This document shows positions 10,247 to 18,580 of a DNA stretch of 64,000 nt, piece by piece. Below the pieces are notes generated by a model that worked only from the letters and a program-made list of their open reading frames with translations, was not told the origin of the DNA and did no database searches. Both the position numbers and the translations under genes were made by a program. The DNA is from Rhizopus arrhizus. Lineage: Eukaryota > Mucoromycota > Mucoromycetes > Mucorales > Rhizopodaceae. The first letter of the stretch is position 1, and each line of letters opens with the position of its first letter. The DNA lies in contig JAKZZE010000025.1 of the NCBI GenBank assembly GCA_024220505.1, positions 62,001 to 126,000 of the forward strand. The letters are read 5' to 3'.

Positions 10247-12109
10247 TCAATTCGCTTCAGGAGTTTCATCTTGCTCGTCAGTCCCACTATTTCGTTCGTT
10301 TTCTACAACTGGAAGTCTTGACAACGCATCTGCTGGGTTAGCATTACCAGGTCTATATCTCAAAATATAGTCATACTCCATCAAACAGGCAGCCCATCTT
10401 GACAATTTTGGGGTAGACTTGACAGGTTGAAAAACATATCTCAAAGCAGAATGATCTGTGATCAAGACGAATTTGCGACCTAACAAGAAATGACGATAAT
10501 GCTGAACACCCCATACAACTGCAAGAGCTTCTAAATGTGTGATCGCGTAATTGGTTTCAGCACCACGTAATGACCTTGAAGCATACGATATAACTTGTTC
10601 ATTCGCCAATGAATACAGATCTGTAACTTGTGAAAGCACTGCACCTAAACCAGACTTCGATGCATCTACGGACAACACTTGGTACTTTCTTCTATCCGGG
10701 TACGAAAGCAAAGGAGGCGACGTCAACATTTCTTGAAACCTCCTAAAACTTGTTTCTTGCTCTTCGCCCCAAACAAAAGCCACATTCTTCTTTACCAACT
10801 TCTGTAACGGAGCTGCCACACTTGCAAAATTTGGACAGAACGCACGGTAATAGCTACACAAGCCAAGGTAAGACCTTACTTCTCCAACATTCTTGGGCGT
10901 GTCAAACTTAACGATCTTATTAACATTGTGATCACTAGGCTTTAAACCATCCGATGTAACTTCGTGACCCAAATAAGACACCGAGGACTGACCCCACGAA
11001 CATTTCTTCTTCTTCAGCTTTAAACCAGCCTCTTTGCACTTGATCAACACCTTTTCAACCAAGGCACTATGCTCCGTCAGGGAATCACCACCAAAGATCA
11101 ACACATCATCAATGAACACCAAACAGAACTTACCAATATACTCACCCAGAATAGAGTTCATCATGGCTTGGAAGGTAGAGGGTGCAGATGTCAATCCAAA
11201 CGGCATAACCAAGAATTCATAAATTCCTTTCTTTGTCACAAAACCAGTTTTCTCTATCGAATCCTCAGCCATGGGAACTTGCCAATAACCGAAAGCCATA
11301 TCCATCGTAGTGAAAAACTTGGCACCACCCAACGAATCCAACAATTCTGAAATCAAAGGTAAGGGATACGCATTTGATACAGTCATTTGATTAAGCTTTC
11401 GGTAATCTAGTACCATCCTACGGCTGCCATCCTTTTTCTTGACAAAGAAACAGGGAGAAGAGTATGCGCCTGACTTGGACGGTCTAATTATCCCCAGTTC
11501 CAGCATACTGTTCAGTTCCTTCTCCAAGAACTCGTTCTCTTCCCACGTCAATCGAAACGGTACAGAGCGCACTGGGGTAGCGTCAGGCTTTAGGACGATC
11601 TTGTGTTCGAAGCCCTTCACCTTACCCAGGCCCGAATTTTCTACAAAGCAGTCCGCAAACCTTGACTCCACCATTTCTTTCATTTCTTCGGGAACCATTG
11701 CTTCGTCATCATCTTCGTCATCAGACAACTTGTCAAAGATGCCTTCCTCGTACGATTCAACCAAATCGCGCCCTTGTTGAATCCTAGTCTGATCGACTAC
11801 ATCCAAACTATTTGAGGATCCGGGAGCACCATTACTGACCACAGATACGCTGACAGCATACACCTCTGTGCTCTCCTCGACCTTCACATCTTTATTTTCA
11901 AAAGGAAGACCGGACTCCACCATCGACAGTCTCTCAGGTCTTGATTCAACTCGTCGTTCCATGAAGTGGACCTTCCTTTCCTTCTTTCCCAACATGTCTT
12001 GCTTGCTAGTACCTACTTGTCTAGCTTCAGTATAGCCCTTGTGGACTACTATACCACGACTGGTTGGTATATGGATCTCGGCAAGCACCAATCCGAGGTT
12101 GGATACCAT
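10247..12109 (-). CDS. Ty3-like reverse transcriptase and RNase H (620 aa)
   Basis: RT motifs include GAYSSPCFFVKKKDGSRRMV, LVMPFGLTSAPSTFQ and the catalytic FIDDVLIFG (a Phe-Ile-Asp-Asp form of YxDD). RNase H follows with LSVDASKSGLGAVLSQ and ITDHSALRYVF, ending at a domain edge ADALSRLPV and an acidic tail. The first ~120 residues are the linker from protease. The first methionine overlaps the end of the protease frame by 83 bp; RT is in the +1 frame relative to it. I see no classical Ty1 or Ty3 +1 slip site, so a frameshift or restart is unproven. Confidence 0.9.
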   Translation of the reverse strand: MVSNLGLVLAEIHIPTSRGIVVHKGYTEARQVGTSKQDMLGKKERKVHFMERRVESRPERLSMVESGLPFENKDVKVEESTEVYAVSVSVVSNGAPGSSNSLDVVDQTRIQQGRDLVESYEEGIFDKLSDDEDDDEAMVPEEMKEMVESRFADCFVENSGLGKVKGFEHKIVLKPDATPVRSVPFRLTWEENEFLEKELNSMLELGIIRPSKSGAYSSPCFFVKKKDGSRRMVLDYRKLNQMTVSNAYPLPLISELLDSLGGAKFFTTMDMAFGYWQVPMAEDSIEKTGFVTKKGIYEFLVMPFGLTSAPSTFQAMMNSILGEYIGKFCLVFIDDVLIFGGDSLTEHSALVEKVLIKCKEAGLKLKKKKCSWGQSSVSYLGHEVTSDGLKPSDHNVNKIVKFDTPKNVGEVRSYLGLCSYYRAFCPNFASVAAPLQKLVKKNVAFVWGEEQETSFRRFQEMLTSPPLLSYPDRRKYQVLSVDASKSGLGAVLSQVTDLYSLANEQVISYASRSLRGAETNYAITHLEALAVVWGVQHYRHFLLGRKFVLITDHSALRYVFQPVKSTPKLSRWAACLMEYDYILRYRPGNANPADALSRLPVVENERNSGTDEQDETPEAN

Positions 12110-13106
12110 AAGCCTTGAACCAGGTCACACCGAGCAAACACAATTCCCTTTCACGGTACTGGTCTGTTCTCTCCAGGATACACATATGTTCAGGTCTTAA
12201 ACACCCAGAGATGACAACAGGCACATCGACAACCACCTTCGATGGTTTACCAGCAGTTCTACTATCAAAACCAGACAGCCACAACTCATCATTGCTTGGC
12301 ACTAGCCCCAACTTACTAGCTAGACCACCACTGATCACACTGACACTGGCACCAGAATCGAAGACACATTCCACGGTACGTCCATTTATAGACACCAAGC
12401 CTTTAAAAGGAGAACTACCTTTCATGTTGTCGAGGCTGTATGGATATCTATAAACAGATGATACCTGGCTATCCATATCCGAGACAGAGAAATCCACTGA
12501 AGACCCTTCAGACCACGAACCTTCTTCATTACCACCGGTACCAACAGAACTCCAATCAGCATCGGTGGGTTGCACCGTATCGACTACCATTGGCACGCTT
12601 GACGAACCATTTCGATGTGGACCAGTAGATCCCATAGCAGCCGTTCGTTTACCTTGGCGTAGGTAACGTACACCATCTACCAGGTCCTTGCAAGCCGTAC
12701 GATCCACTGCCAACAGATCAGCCACCGAAGCACCAGCATTGGTTCTGCTCAGTACATCCCAAACGTTGACCTTGCTGGTCTGTACTGCTAATTTCCTGGG
12801 TTTAGCACGGGCTCTTTTCTTTGGTGCATCCACCACTGGCACAGGGATAACCCTTGATGGATGAGTTGGAAAACCCGCAGCCTCTCCCATCGACTGACCT
12901 GCTACTGGAATCGAATGACCATAGGCAGAAGCTGAACTGGTGGGAACAGCAACTGGTATACCATTCGTTCTTGGTCTTGAACTTGGATAGGGGTTCACAG
13001 GAGGGACCTCGTTTCTTCGCTTTTCGGCAGCAAATACTTCCTGTGCCTTCACATCCACCACATCCACCATCCGAACTTGATTATTATAACTAGAGGACTT
13101 ATTCAT
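12027..13106 (-). CDS. Ty3-like aspartic protease region (359 aa)
   Basis: The active-site block is VECVFDSGASVSVISGG (Asp-Ser-Gly-Ala), in the last third of the frame, followed by the conserved LLGVTWFKAYGIQP strand. The first ~200 residues are Ser/Pro-rich linker. The frame remains open upstream of the first ATG for about 60 bp, so it may be entered from gag rather than started afresh. It ends in a short tail in a frame different from RT. Confidence 0.82.
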   Translation of the reverse strand: MNKSSSYNNQVRMVDVVDVKAQEVFAAEKRRNEVPPVNPYPSSRPRTNGIPVAVPTSSASAYGHSIPVAGQSMGEAAGFPTHPSRVIPVPVVDAPKKRARAKPRKLAVQTSKVNVWDVLSRTNAGASVADLLAVDRTACKDLVDGVRYLRQGKRTAAMGSTGPHRNGSSSVPMVVDTVQPTDADWSSVGTGGNEEGSWSEGSSVDFSVSDMDSQVSSVYRYPYSLDNMKGSSPFKGLVSINGRTVECVFDSGASVSVISGGLASKLGLVPSNDELWLSGFDSRTAGKPSKVVVDVPVVISGCLRPEHMCILERTDQYRERELCLLGVTWFKAYGIQPRIGACRDPYTNQSWYSSPQGLY

Positions 13107-13208
13107 TTCTAGAGCGCCTGTTGCCTCCTTTACAGACGCTCCGAGTCTTTTCCCGAAAAGGAAACTTCACCCTTCTCTGGTTTCGACCCACCACCAAGAG
13201 GAACCGCA

Positions 13209-14114
13209 TTACTTCCTGATACAGGAACACCTCCCATACCTACGAAGCTTGGGACAGTCAACCTTACGGTGTCCTTCTTCTTTACAGTAGAAACATCCTG
13301 ATACAGCACCAGTATTAAAAGGTCTAGGGTAAGGACCTCGTTGCCTTTCATTCTGGAGTTGAACAATGTTAATACGCATTTGCTCAAGCTCCTTCATTAG
13401 GGCTGTCATGGTGGACACAGAGACATTGTCCTCACCCACTCCTTGATTACCACCTGTAATCGGCAGAGACCTGAATGAAACACCATCCATGGATCCAGCA
13501 CCATACTTGTTTAAAGATCTTTCGATCTTTTTAGCCTCTACGATGGCCATGTCTAACGTTCTAGGGAGATCCCTTTTCTCGATCTCACAGGCGATAACAG
13601 GGTTGATTGCCCCCAAGAAGACACGAACATGGAAGCTATCCACTCTATTATTTAGCAACACCAACAATTCCCTCATTCTCAAGGAAAGATCATCAATACT
13701 TTCCCCAGCACGCTGCTTCAAACTGTAAAGTTCTTGCCACCAAACGTCTTCTTGGTCAGCAGCATACTGTTTCTTAAAAGCAACAGAGAACTCTGCCCAT
13801 GTTTCGTATTGGAACCCCAAAACGTTCCACCATAATTCCGCCTTGCCGGTAAGGTGATCACCAGCCACCAGCAGAATTTCTTCGTCTGACAGGTCCGCAG
13901 ACACACGGATCCTGTCCATCCTTTTCCACCAGGTCAGAGCAGCAGCAGACAAACCTTCCAAACGACCACCATTGTTCTCTATTTCGCCTGAGAAATTCCT
14001 TGGATCATTAAGGAAGCGCAATACCTTCTTGCCACCGTGCGTTTGCTGACTAGGAGCGAAAGGACTTCTTGTAGTCTCCAAAAGACCGTCATCATTAACA
14101 GAATTGTAAGCCAT
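13209..14114 (-). CDS. Ty3-like Gag (301 aa) with zinc knuckle
   Basis: The start MAYNSVNDDG at 14114 is the first ATG after the primer site. The middle has the retrotransposon capsid pattern (LTGKAELWWNVLGFQYETWAEFS). Near residues 274-287 there is a zinc knuckle CFYCKEEGHRKVDC. The frame stops soon after it, and a second frame (13130-13387) that reads VPVSGSNAVPLGGGSKPEKG continues toward protease, so gag and protease are in different frames. Whether that is programmed or a lesion is not clear. Confidence 0.85.
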   Translation of the reverse strand: MAYNSVNDDGLLETTRSPFAPSQQTHGGKKVLRFLNDPRNFSGEIENNGGRLEGLSAAALTWWKRMDRIRVSADLSDEEILLVAGDHLTGKAELWWNVLGFQYETWAEFSVAFKKQYAADQEDVWWQELYSLKQRAGESIDDLSLRMRELLVLLNNRVDSFHVRVFLGAINPVIACEIEKRDLPRTLDMAIVEAKKIERSLNKYGAGSMDGVSFRSLPITGGNQGVGEDNVSVSTMTALMKELEQMRINIVQLQNERQRGPYPRPFNTGAVSGCFYCKEEGHRKVDCPKLRRYGRCSCIRK

Positions 14115-14477
14115 ATTATCAAAAGGGTGATTATCGATTTTGTGTAATAGGTTACAAAAAAAAAAAAATTAAAATTAAAAATTAAACAGAAAGATCACTG
14201 CTGTCAAAAAAAAAATTTTACAACAGGTACAAAAAAAAAAAAAAAATATAAAAATAGAAGCAATGAAAAGTTTTCCTGGCCAATACAATAAAAAAAAGAG
14301 AAACAAGGGGCCCTTGGATTAACAAACGGTGAAGAAAGGTAATCACAAGTAAAGAAAGGAAAAAAAAAAAAAATTAACAAAAATACAATACTAGAGACAC
14401 AGGAAAAAAAAAAAATTACACAAATCTAATATTACACCTACACCTAGAGACTTGATCGAGTGATTATCTTGACACGA

Positions 14478-14495
14478 ATCTGGTAGGCCGGACCA
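14478..14495 (-). promoter_or_regulatory. Primer binding site of element 2, perhaps tRNA-Tyr
   Basis: The plus strand reads ATCTGGTAGGCCGGACCA, ending 4 bp before the 5' LTR. It looks like the 3' end of a tRNA with CCA, A73 and an acceptor stem starting C1:G72, and the match goes on into a T loop (CGAAT). C1:G72 with A73 is typical of eukaryotic tRNA-Tyr. No such tRNA gene is in the window, so the identity is inferred. The 300 bp between here and the gag start is A-rich untranslated leader. Confidence 0.6.
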
Positions 14496-14499
14496 AAAA

Positions 14500-15204
14500 T
14501 GACAGTTGCTAATATGTATGTTATGTCTAGTTTCGCTATACGGTGAAGTGATAACAGAAACCAATTAATAGAAGACTGTAAAGACTATTAATGTACAATA
14601 ACAACAAAGTTAACAATATAAACTAGTTCTTGACTTCAATTGCTTGAACGTGCAAAAAGAATTTACTCGGCACCCAAAATTAATTTTAGCGGGAAGAAAG
14701 CCTTTTCTTTATTACTTTACAACAATAGATACTTTGGAATACATATTAATATAAAGGTAATTGGGGAAAATATACAATTGTAAAGAGGATTATGGTGATT
14801 TTTGATAAATAAAGTATATGATGTATCAATTGAGTATTCGTCTTCATGTTGATTTTAATGGTGTTCTTTTCTGTTTAGTGTGCTGGCACATTGGGTGAAT
14901 AATGCGTCCAGAGATCGTCTTCTTGATGTATCCTATGAGGGATAGAAAATAATAGGTAAGAAAAATAATGTCGGCCAATTGTGACGTGTGTCTTTTCAAT
15001 TCCCGATGCGGTGAAGCTGATTATTTTCCTTTCCCCTTATTTTCTTTTACATTTTCTTCAATAACGTCTGTTAGAGTTATCCAACCACACCGAAAAGCAT
15101 ACCATTCGAATCGCCATGAAAAGGAGTATCTTTTGAATACAAAATAAGCTTTAAAAATCAAAAAGGAATCAAAGGCGATCATCGACCAAAATCCGACTTC
15201 GTCA
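14500..15204 (-). repeat. 5' LTR of Ty3 element 2
   Basis: 705 bp, matches 7840-8543. It is the end nearest tRNA-Phe. Confidence 0.92.
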
Positions 15205-15213
15205 GACATGGCA

Positions 15214-15286
15214 GCGGGTATAGCTCAGCTGGGAGAGCGTTAGACTGAAGATCTAAAGGTCGGGTGTTCGATCCACTCTAGCCGCA
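15214..15286 (+). tRNA. tRNA-Phe(GAA)
   Basis: 73 nt fold as a cloverleaf: anticodon loop CTGAAGA in a TTAGA/TCTAA stem gives GAA (Phe), the D arm is GCTCAGCTGGGAGAGC, and the T arm is GGGTG-TTCGATC-CACTC. A discriminator A follows. There is no intron. The acceptor stem GCGGGTA / TAGCCGC has one mismatch (G5 with G68). A run of T at 15320-15324 may end transcription. Ty3 element 2 lies 9 bp upstream and an LTR of another family 65 bp downstream. Confidence 0.95.
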
Positions 15287-15351
15287 TATCATTGAATGTA
15301 CTGTTGATAGTTCCTTTATATTTTTGGGAATGTCATATCTTTTTATTCTAT

Positions 15352-15465
15352 TGTAACGAAAATGGCAATAAGGATACACAGAGATTAGCCGAGTCAAGTC
15401 AGAAAGATAAAAAAAATTAAAATATTGTGACGAAGCAAGTTATGACGACTGCGCCTTGTGAGTAC
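15352..15465 (+). repeat. LTR fragment, TGTAACGAAAATGG family, cut by element 3
   Basis: It starts TGTAACGAAAATGGCAATAAGG, the same start as at 24470 and 32405. It is broken at 15465 by element 3; its continuation starts at 23630. The GTAC at 15462-15465 is the duplicated target. Confidence 0.75.
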
Positions 15466-16026
15466 TGTGAGATTGTTAGGCTTTCGGGTTTAAGTAGGTT
15501 TGGTATAAGTTATTGAGACAAAGTTTTGGTAATCGAATAAAGTATTGGATAAATTAATATCCAAAAAAGAGTAGATAATTTGAGTTGTAAGTTCGCTTGA
15601 GTAGAGTGACCACCAGATCTTGTTAAGTAGATCAGTCTGAATTGAATAAAAGTAAAATAAAAAGATGAAAGATAAAAGATAAAATAAAAAAGAGATTACA
15701 ATGAAGTATATGATTCAAGGGATTATTGATTCTTCCTATTTATAAAATAAAAGAAGTATTTTGTTTCAAAGGAGATTTATTTGGATAAGGTAAGATAATA
15801 ATAATAATAATAATTCTTGATAAATTGTTGATATTTATATGTTTTTGGTTTTCTTGATTTTGTGATGTTTTTAGATTTTTGTGTTTTCCTTTGAATTGTG
15901 AATTTAGTTGAGTTATTCAATTTCATTGAGTTTATCAAAAATATTGAGGACATGAACTTAGTTCAGGTCCGAACTTTCTTCGTCAAGTGGTACAGTTTGA
16001 TTGAAAAAATTTCTATTTTCGTCACA
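15466..16026 (-). repeat. 3' LTR of Ty3 element 3
   Basis: 561 bp. Contains the end of the integrase frame (stop at 15958) and the internal motif GAGTGACCACCAGATC. Confidence 0.92.
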
Positions 16027-18372
16027 GATGCCCCCAGTGGACATAAGTTCGTCCTCGAACTCTTCATATTCTTGATCGATTATAGCCCATGTATCTCCAT
16101 TCCTAGCAGCTCTCAATAAGGATGGATAGAGAAAGTCATTGGGTATTTCAGCTTTTAAGTTGGCATGCTTTGAAGATAAATAAGCCTCCACACTACCTGG
16201 AGTAGGTCTTGGCTGCGTAAACTTCAAGTGGCTCCAATAGTTAACATCTTCAGCAAAACGCAAGGTAAGCTGTTGTTTCATAAGCGTCATCTGTTTCTGA
16301 TGCTGTACAATTTCTTGATATTTGTAAAAAGTTCTAGCCATTTGTTTTCTTGCTAATTCTATGCCTGTGGTTCTGATTGCCCATTCCCAGTCTTCAAATA
16401 AAGAGGGAGTCAAATATTCATCTTGTGCGTCAGAATAGGTGGCTTGGGGTTCTGGTATTTTGTCTGATGGTGGTAGTATAGCTGGTACCATTACCGGCGT
16501 GTTGTCAGTAGGGCTTGGTATATCCAAGATAGAGATTATTTCTGCTTTGTCTTTTATTTCTTTGGCAATCAGTACTGCACCTTCTTCTCTTGGTAAAAAT
16601 TGACCTCGCTCACCATATCCAATGGATCCTGGTCCACCGAACTCCTCCTCGCATTCCAGCAACCAGTTTCCAACGGCCTTTTCCAAAGCTTCGTATCCTT
16701 CAAGCTGGCAAAATTTGACAAAGTAGGTATTTACCATCGTATTTACGTAATCTTGAATTGTTTCAAAGTCTTGTCGGTTGGGCACATATGGTCGCATCCA
16801 GGTTTCCTTCATTCCTTGGGTTATATAACCGGGGCCACTAACTTGATTGTTCATTTGAGTAATTTGAGCACTTTGCATATTGTTTTGAGTTTTCGTTTTA
16901 ATTCGAATGGTTTTTCTTTGGTTGTAATATTGTCCCGTATATATACTATTTTCAAACTGTGTACGCGTTCTTCTTTTGGTAGGATATCTGATGAATGTTG
17001 TTAAACCTTGTGCTTGTGAAGAATCTAAAAGGAAAAGCTCTCTAGTTTCATCATCCAGAGTTCCTGAACCAATCCTATGATGTTCAGTTTTCCATAAGGT
17101 GTTGGGTATCGAATAAGGTTTCAAACGGTTTCCGTGTACCCTCCTGATCTTTGTATCTGATACATCAATGCTCTTGATATGATAAGTTCCTTTTCCTAAC
17201 AGGTGATGTATGATAAATGGTCCTTGCCATCTGTCTTGTAGTTTTCCTGACCAAGAAGTAGTCAAAAAATCCTTGTAGACTAATACTGTGTCTCCAAGAT
17301 TGAATGATGGCTTCAGTTCTTTGCGTTGATCAAGTATTTTCTTTTCTATTGCCTTCTTTTGTGCTGCTTGTGTTGTTTTTATTGCTTTTGTGGCTTGCTC
17401 TCTAATTCTGCTAAGGTTGTGTAACTGATGTGCCGTTCGGTGAAATAAAGTTGCGTCAAACTGAGGCGATTTCCTGTTATAGATCTGGTGTTCCATGTCG
17501 AATGGGGTTTTAGGTTCATAGCCATACATCAAACTAAAGGGGCTGTGTTTGGTAGTTGCTTGTTTCATTGATCTATAAGCGAATAATGCAGCTGGTAGAT
17601 ACTGGTCCCAATCTTTCTTCTCGTCGTCTGATCTGCGTTGTAAGATTTGTCCTAACGTTCGATTAAATCTTTCGATAAGACCATTGCTTTGAGGGTTGTA
17701 GGGAGTTGTCGTTTTGTGTATAATAGAATAATTTTTGCAAACTTGGCGTATTAAATCGCTCAAAAAGGGCTTTCCATTATCGGTAACAATTATCGTAGGG
17801 CAACCGTGTCGACATATGATTTCCTCGTATAGAAACAATGCTATCTCAGATGATGTTTGGAATCGCATTGGCCTAGCTTCCACATACTTAGTCAAGTAAT
17901 CTATCCCAGCAATTATATAGCGGTATCCTGCTCTGGAAGTTTGTACATGCTTAACATCCAATGCTATTCTGTCAAAAGGTTTGGTTGATACTGGCACAGG
18001 ATAGAGTTCTTCGTTTAATGATTTGGGTCCGTGTACTTGACATCTTGGACAATTTTTAACATATTGTTGAATTGTGTGGGCCATCTTATCCCAGTAATAT
18101 CTGGTGGCTATCTTGTGTAAGGTATTGTTATAAGCAAGATGACCTCCCAAGGGGTGTTGATGATAGGTATGAATGATATTTTCTGCCTCTTCAGTGTTTA
18201 AAACTTTACGGATGATACCGTTTGATGTGTTGTATCGATATAGAGTATCTTTATATATTGTATAGTTGATTGACTCTCTTTCAAGATGTTTTATCATTTT
18301 TGTTGGAATATTGTCAGGAGTCTTCAGTGTGAGCAAATATTGTTTCATCATTTGTATTTTTTCTTCTTCCAT
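15958..18372 (-). CDS. Ty3-like integrase with ~385-residue C-terminal extension (804 aa)
   Basis: Residues 65-115 are the zinc-binding region (HTYHQHPLGGHLA ... NCPRCQ). The catalytic core has D139 (IALDVKH), D198 (VTDNGKPF) and E234 (GLIERFNR), a D-35-E spacing. A GPY/F-like module (RWQGPFIIHHLLGKGTYHI) ends near 400. Residues ~420-804 match nothing I know: there is a basic Tyr/Arg stretch, an acidic part with a Pro-rich segment, and a Gln/Lys-rich probable helix (YQEIVQHQKQMTLMKQQL). No membrane segment or chromodomain is seen. The frame crosses the purine tract and stops in the LTR. It starts 208 bp after the RT/RNase H stop. Confidence 0.9.
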   Translation of the reverse strand: MEEEKIQMMKQYLLTLKTPDNIPTKMIKHLERESINYTIYKDTLYRYNTSNGIIRKVLNTEEAENIIHTYHQHPLGGHLAYNNTLHKIATRYYWDKMAHTIQQYVKNCPRCQVHGPKSLNEELYPVPVSTKPFDRIALDVKHVQTSRAGYRYIIAGIDYLTKYVEARPMRFQTSSEIALFLYEEIICRHGCPTIIVTDNGKPFLSDLIRQVCKNYSIIHKTTTPYNPQSNGLIERFNRTLGQILQRRSDDEKKDWDQYLPAALFAYRSMKQATTKHSPFSLMYGYEPKTPFDMEHQIYNRKSPQFDATLFHRTAHQLHNLSRIREQATKAIKTTQAAQKKAIEKKILDQRKELKPSFNLGDTVLVYKDFLTTSWSGKLQDRWQGPFIIHHLLGKGTYHIKSIDVSDTKIRRVHGNRLKPYSIPNTLWKTEHHRIGSGTLDDETRELFLLDSSQAQGLTTFIRYPTKRRTRTQFENSIYTGQYYNQRKTIRIKTKTQNNMQSAQITQMNNQVSGPGYITQGMKETWMRPYVPNRQDFETIQDYVNTMVNTYFVKFCQLEGYEALEKAVGNWLLECEEEFGGPGSIGYGERGQFLPREEGAVLIAKEIKDKAEIISILDIPSPTDNTPVMVPAILPPSDKIPEPQATYSDAQDEYLTPSLFEDWEWAIRTTGIELARKQMARTFYKYQEIVQHQKQMTLMKQQLTLRFAEDVNYWSHLKFTQPRPTPGSVEAYLSSKHANLKAEIPNDFLYPSLLRAARNGDTWAIIDQEYEEFEDELMSTGGICDENRNFFNQTVPLDEESSDLN
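16027..16040 (-). promoter_or_regulatory. Polypurine tract of element 3
   Basis: On the minus strand ACTGGGGGCATC abuts the 3' LTR; it is also coding for the integrase tail. It is short and has pyrimidine interruptions, so moderate confidence. Confidence 0.5.
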
Positions 18373-18580
18373 TTTTGTGTAACTTTGTTATTATGCTTTG
18401 TGGTGATACGATTTTTGTATTGTTCTGTATTAAGGTTTTTGTTTGATTGGTGTGTGTGTGTGTGTGTTTTTTTTTTTTGATTTTTTTTTTTTTTTGTTTG
18501 TTTGTTTCAACTACCCCTCCCTTCCTCCATGTGATTTGATAAAATACATTGGTAGTGTGATTTTGTTGTGTTTTTGCGAA
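18373..18580 (-). other. Leader-like gap before the integrase ORF of element 3, with an internal purine tract
   Basis: On the minus strand this gap holds the 15-purine run GGAGGAAGGGAGGGG (18514-18528), then a long A-rich stretch and a CA microsatellite (around 18439-18470), then the integrase ATG. An A-rich, structure-poor stretch would suit a leader. The purine run resembles a central polypurine tract. Both roles are inferred. Confidence 0.5.

Larger units (their letters stand above)
7840..15204 (-). mobile_element. Ty3-like LTR retrotransposon, element 2, next to tRNA-Phe
   Basis: LTRs at 7840-8543 and 14500-15204 are almost identical; the clear difference is one A in an A run. GACA at 7836-7839 and 15205-15208 is a 4-bp target duplication. 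Genes read on the minus strand in the order gag, protease, RT/RNase H, integrase, spread over four reading frames. Because the LTRs are so alike, these separations may be native rather than decay. The 5' LTR end lies 9 bp before the mature 5' end of tRNA-Phe. Confidence 0.93.
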
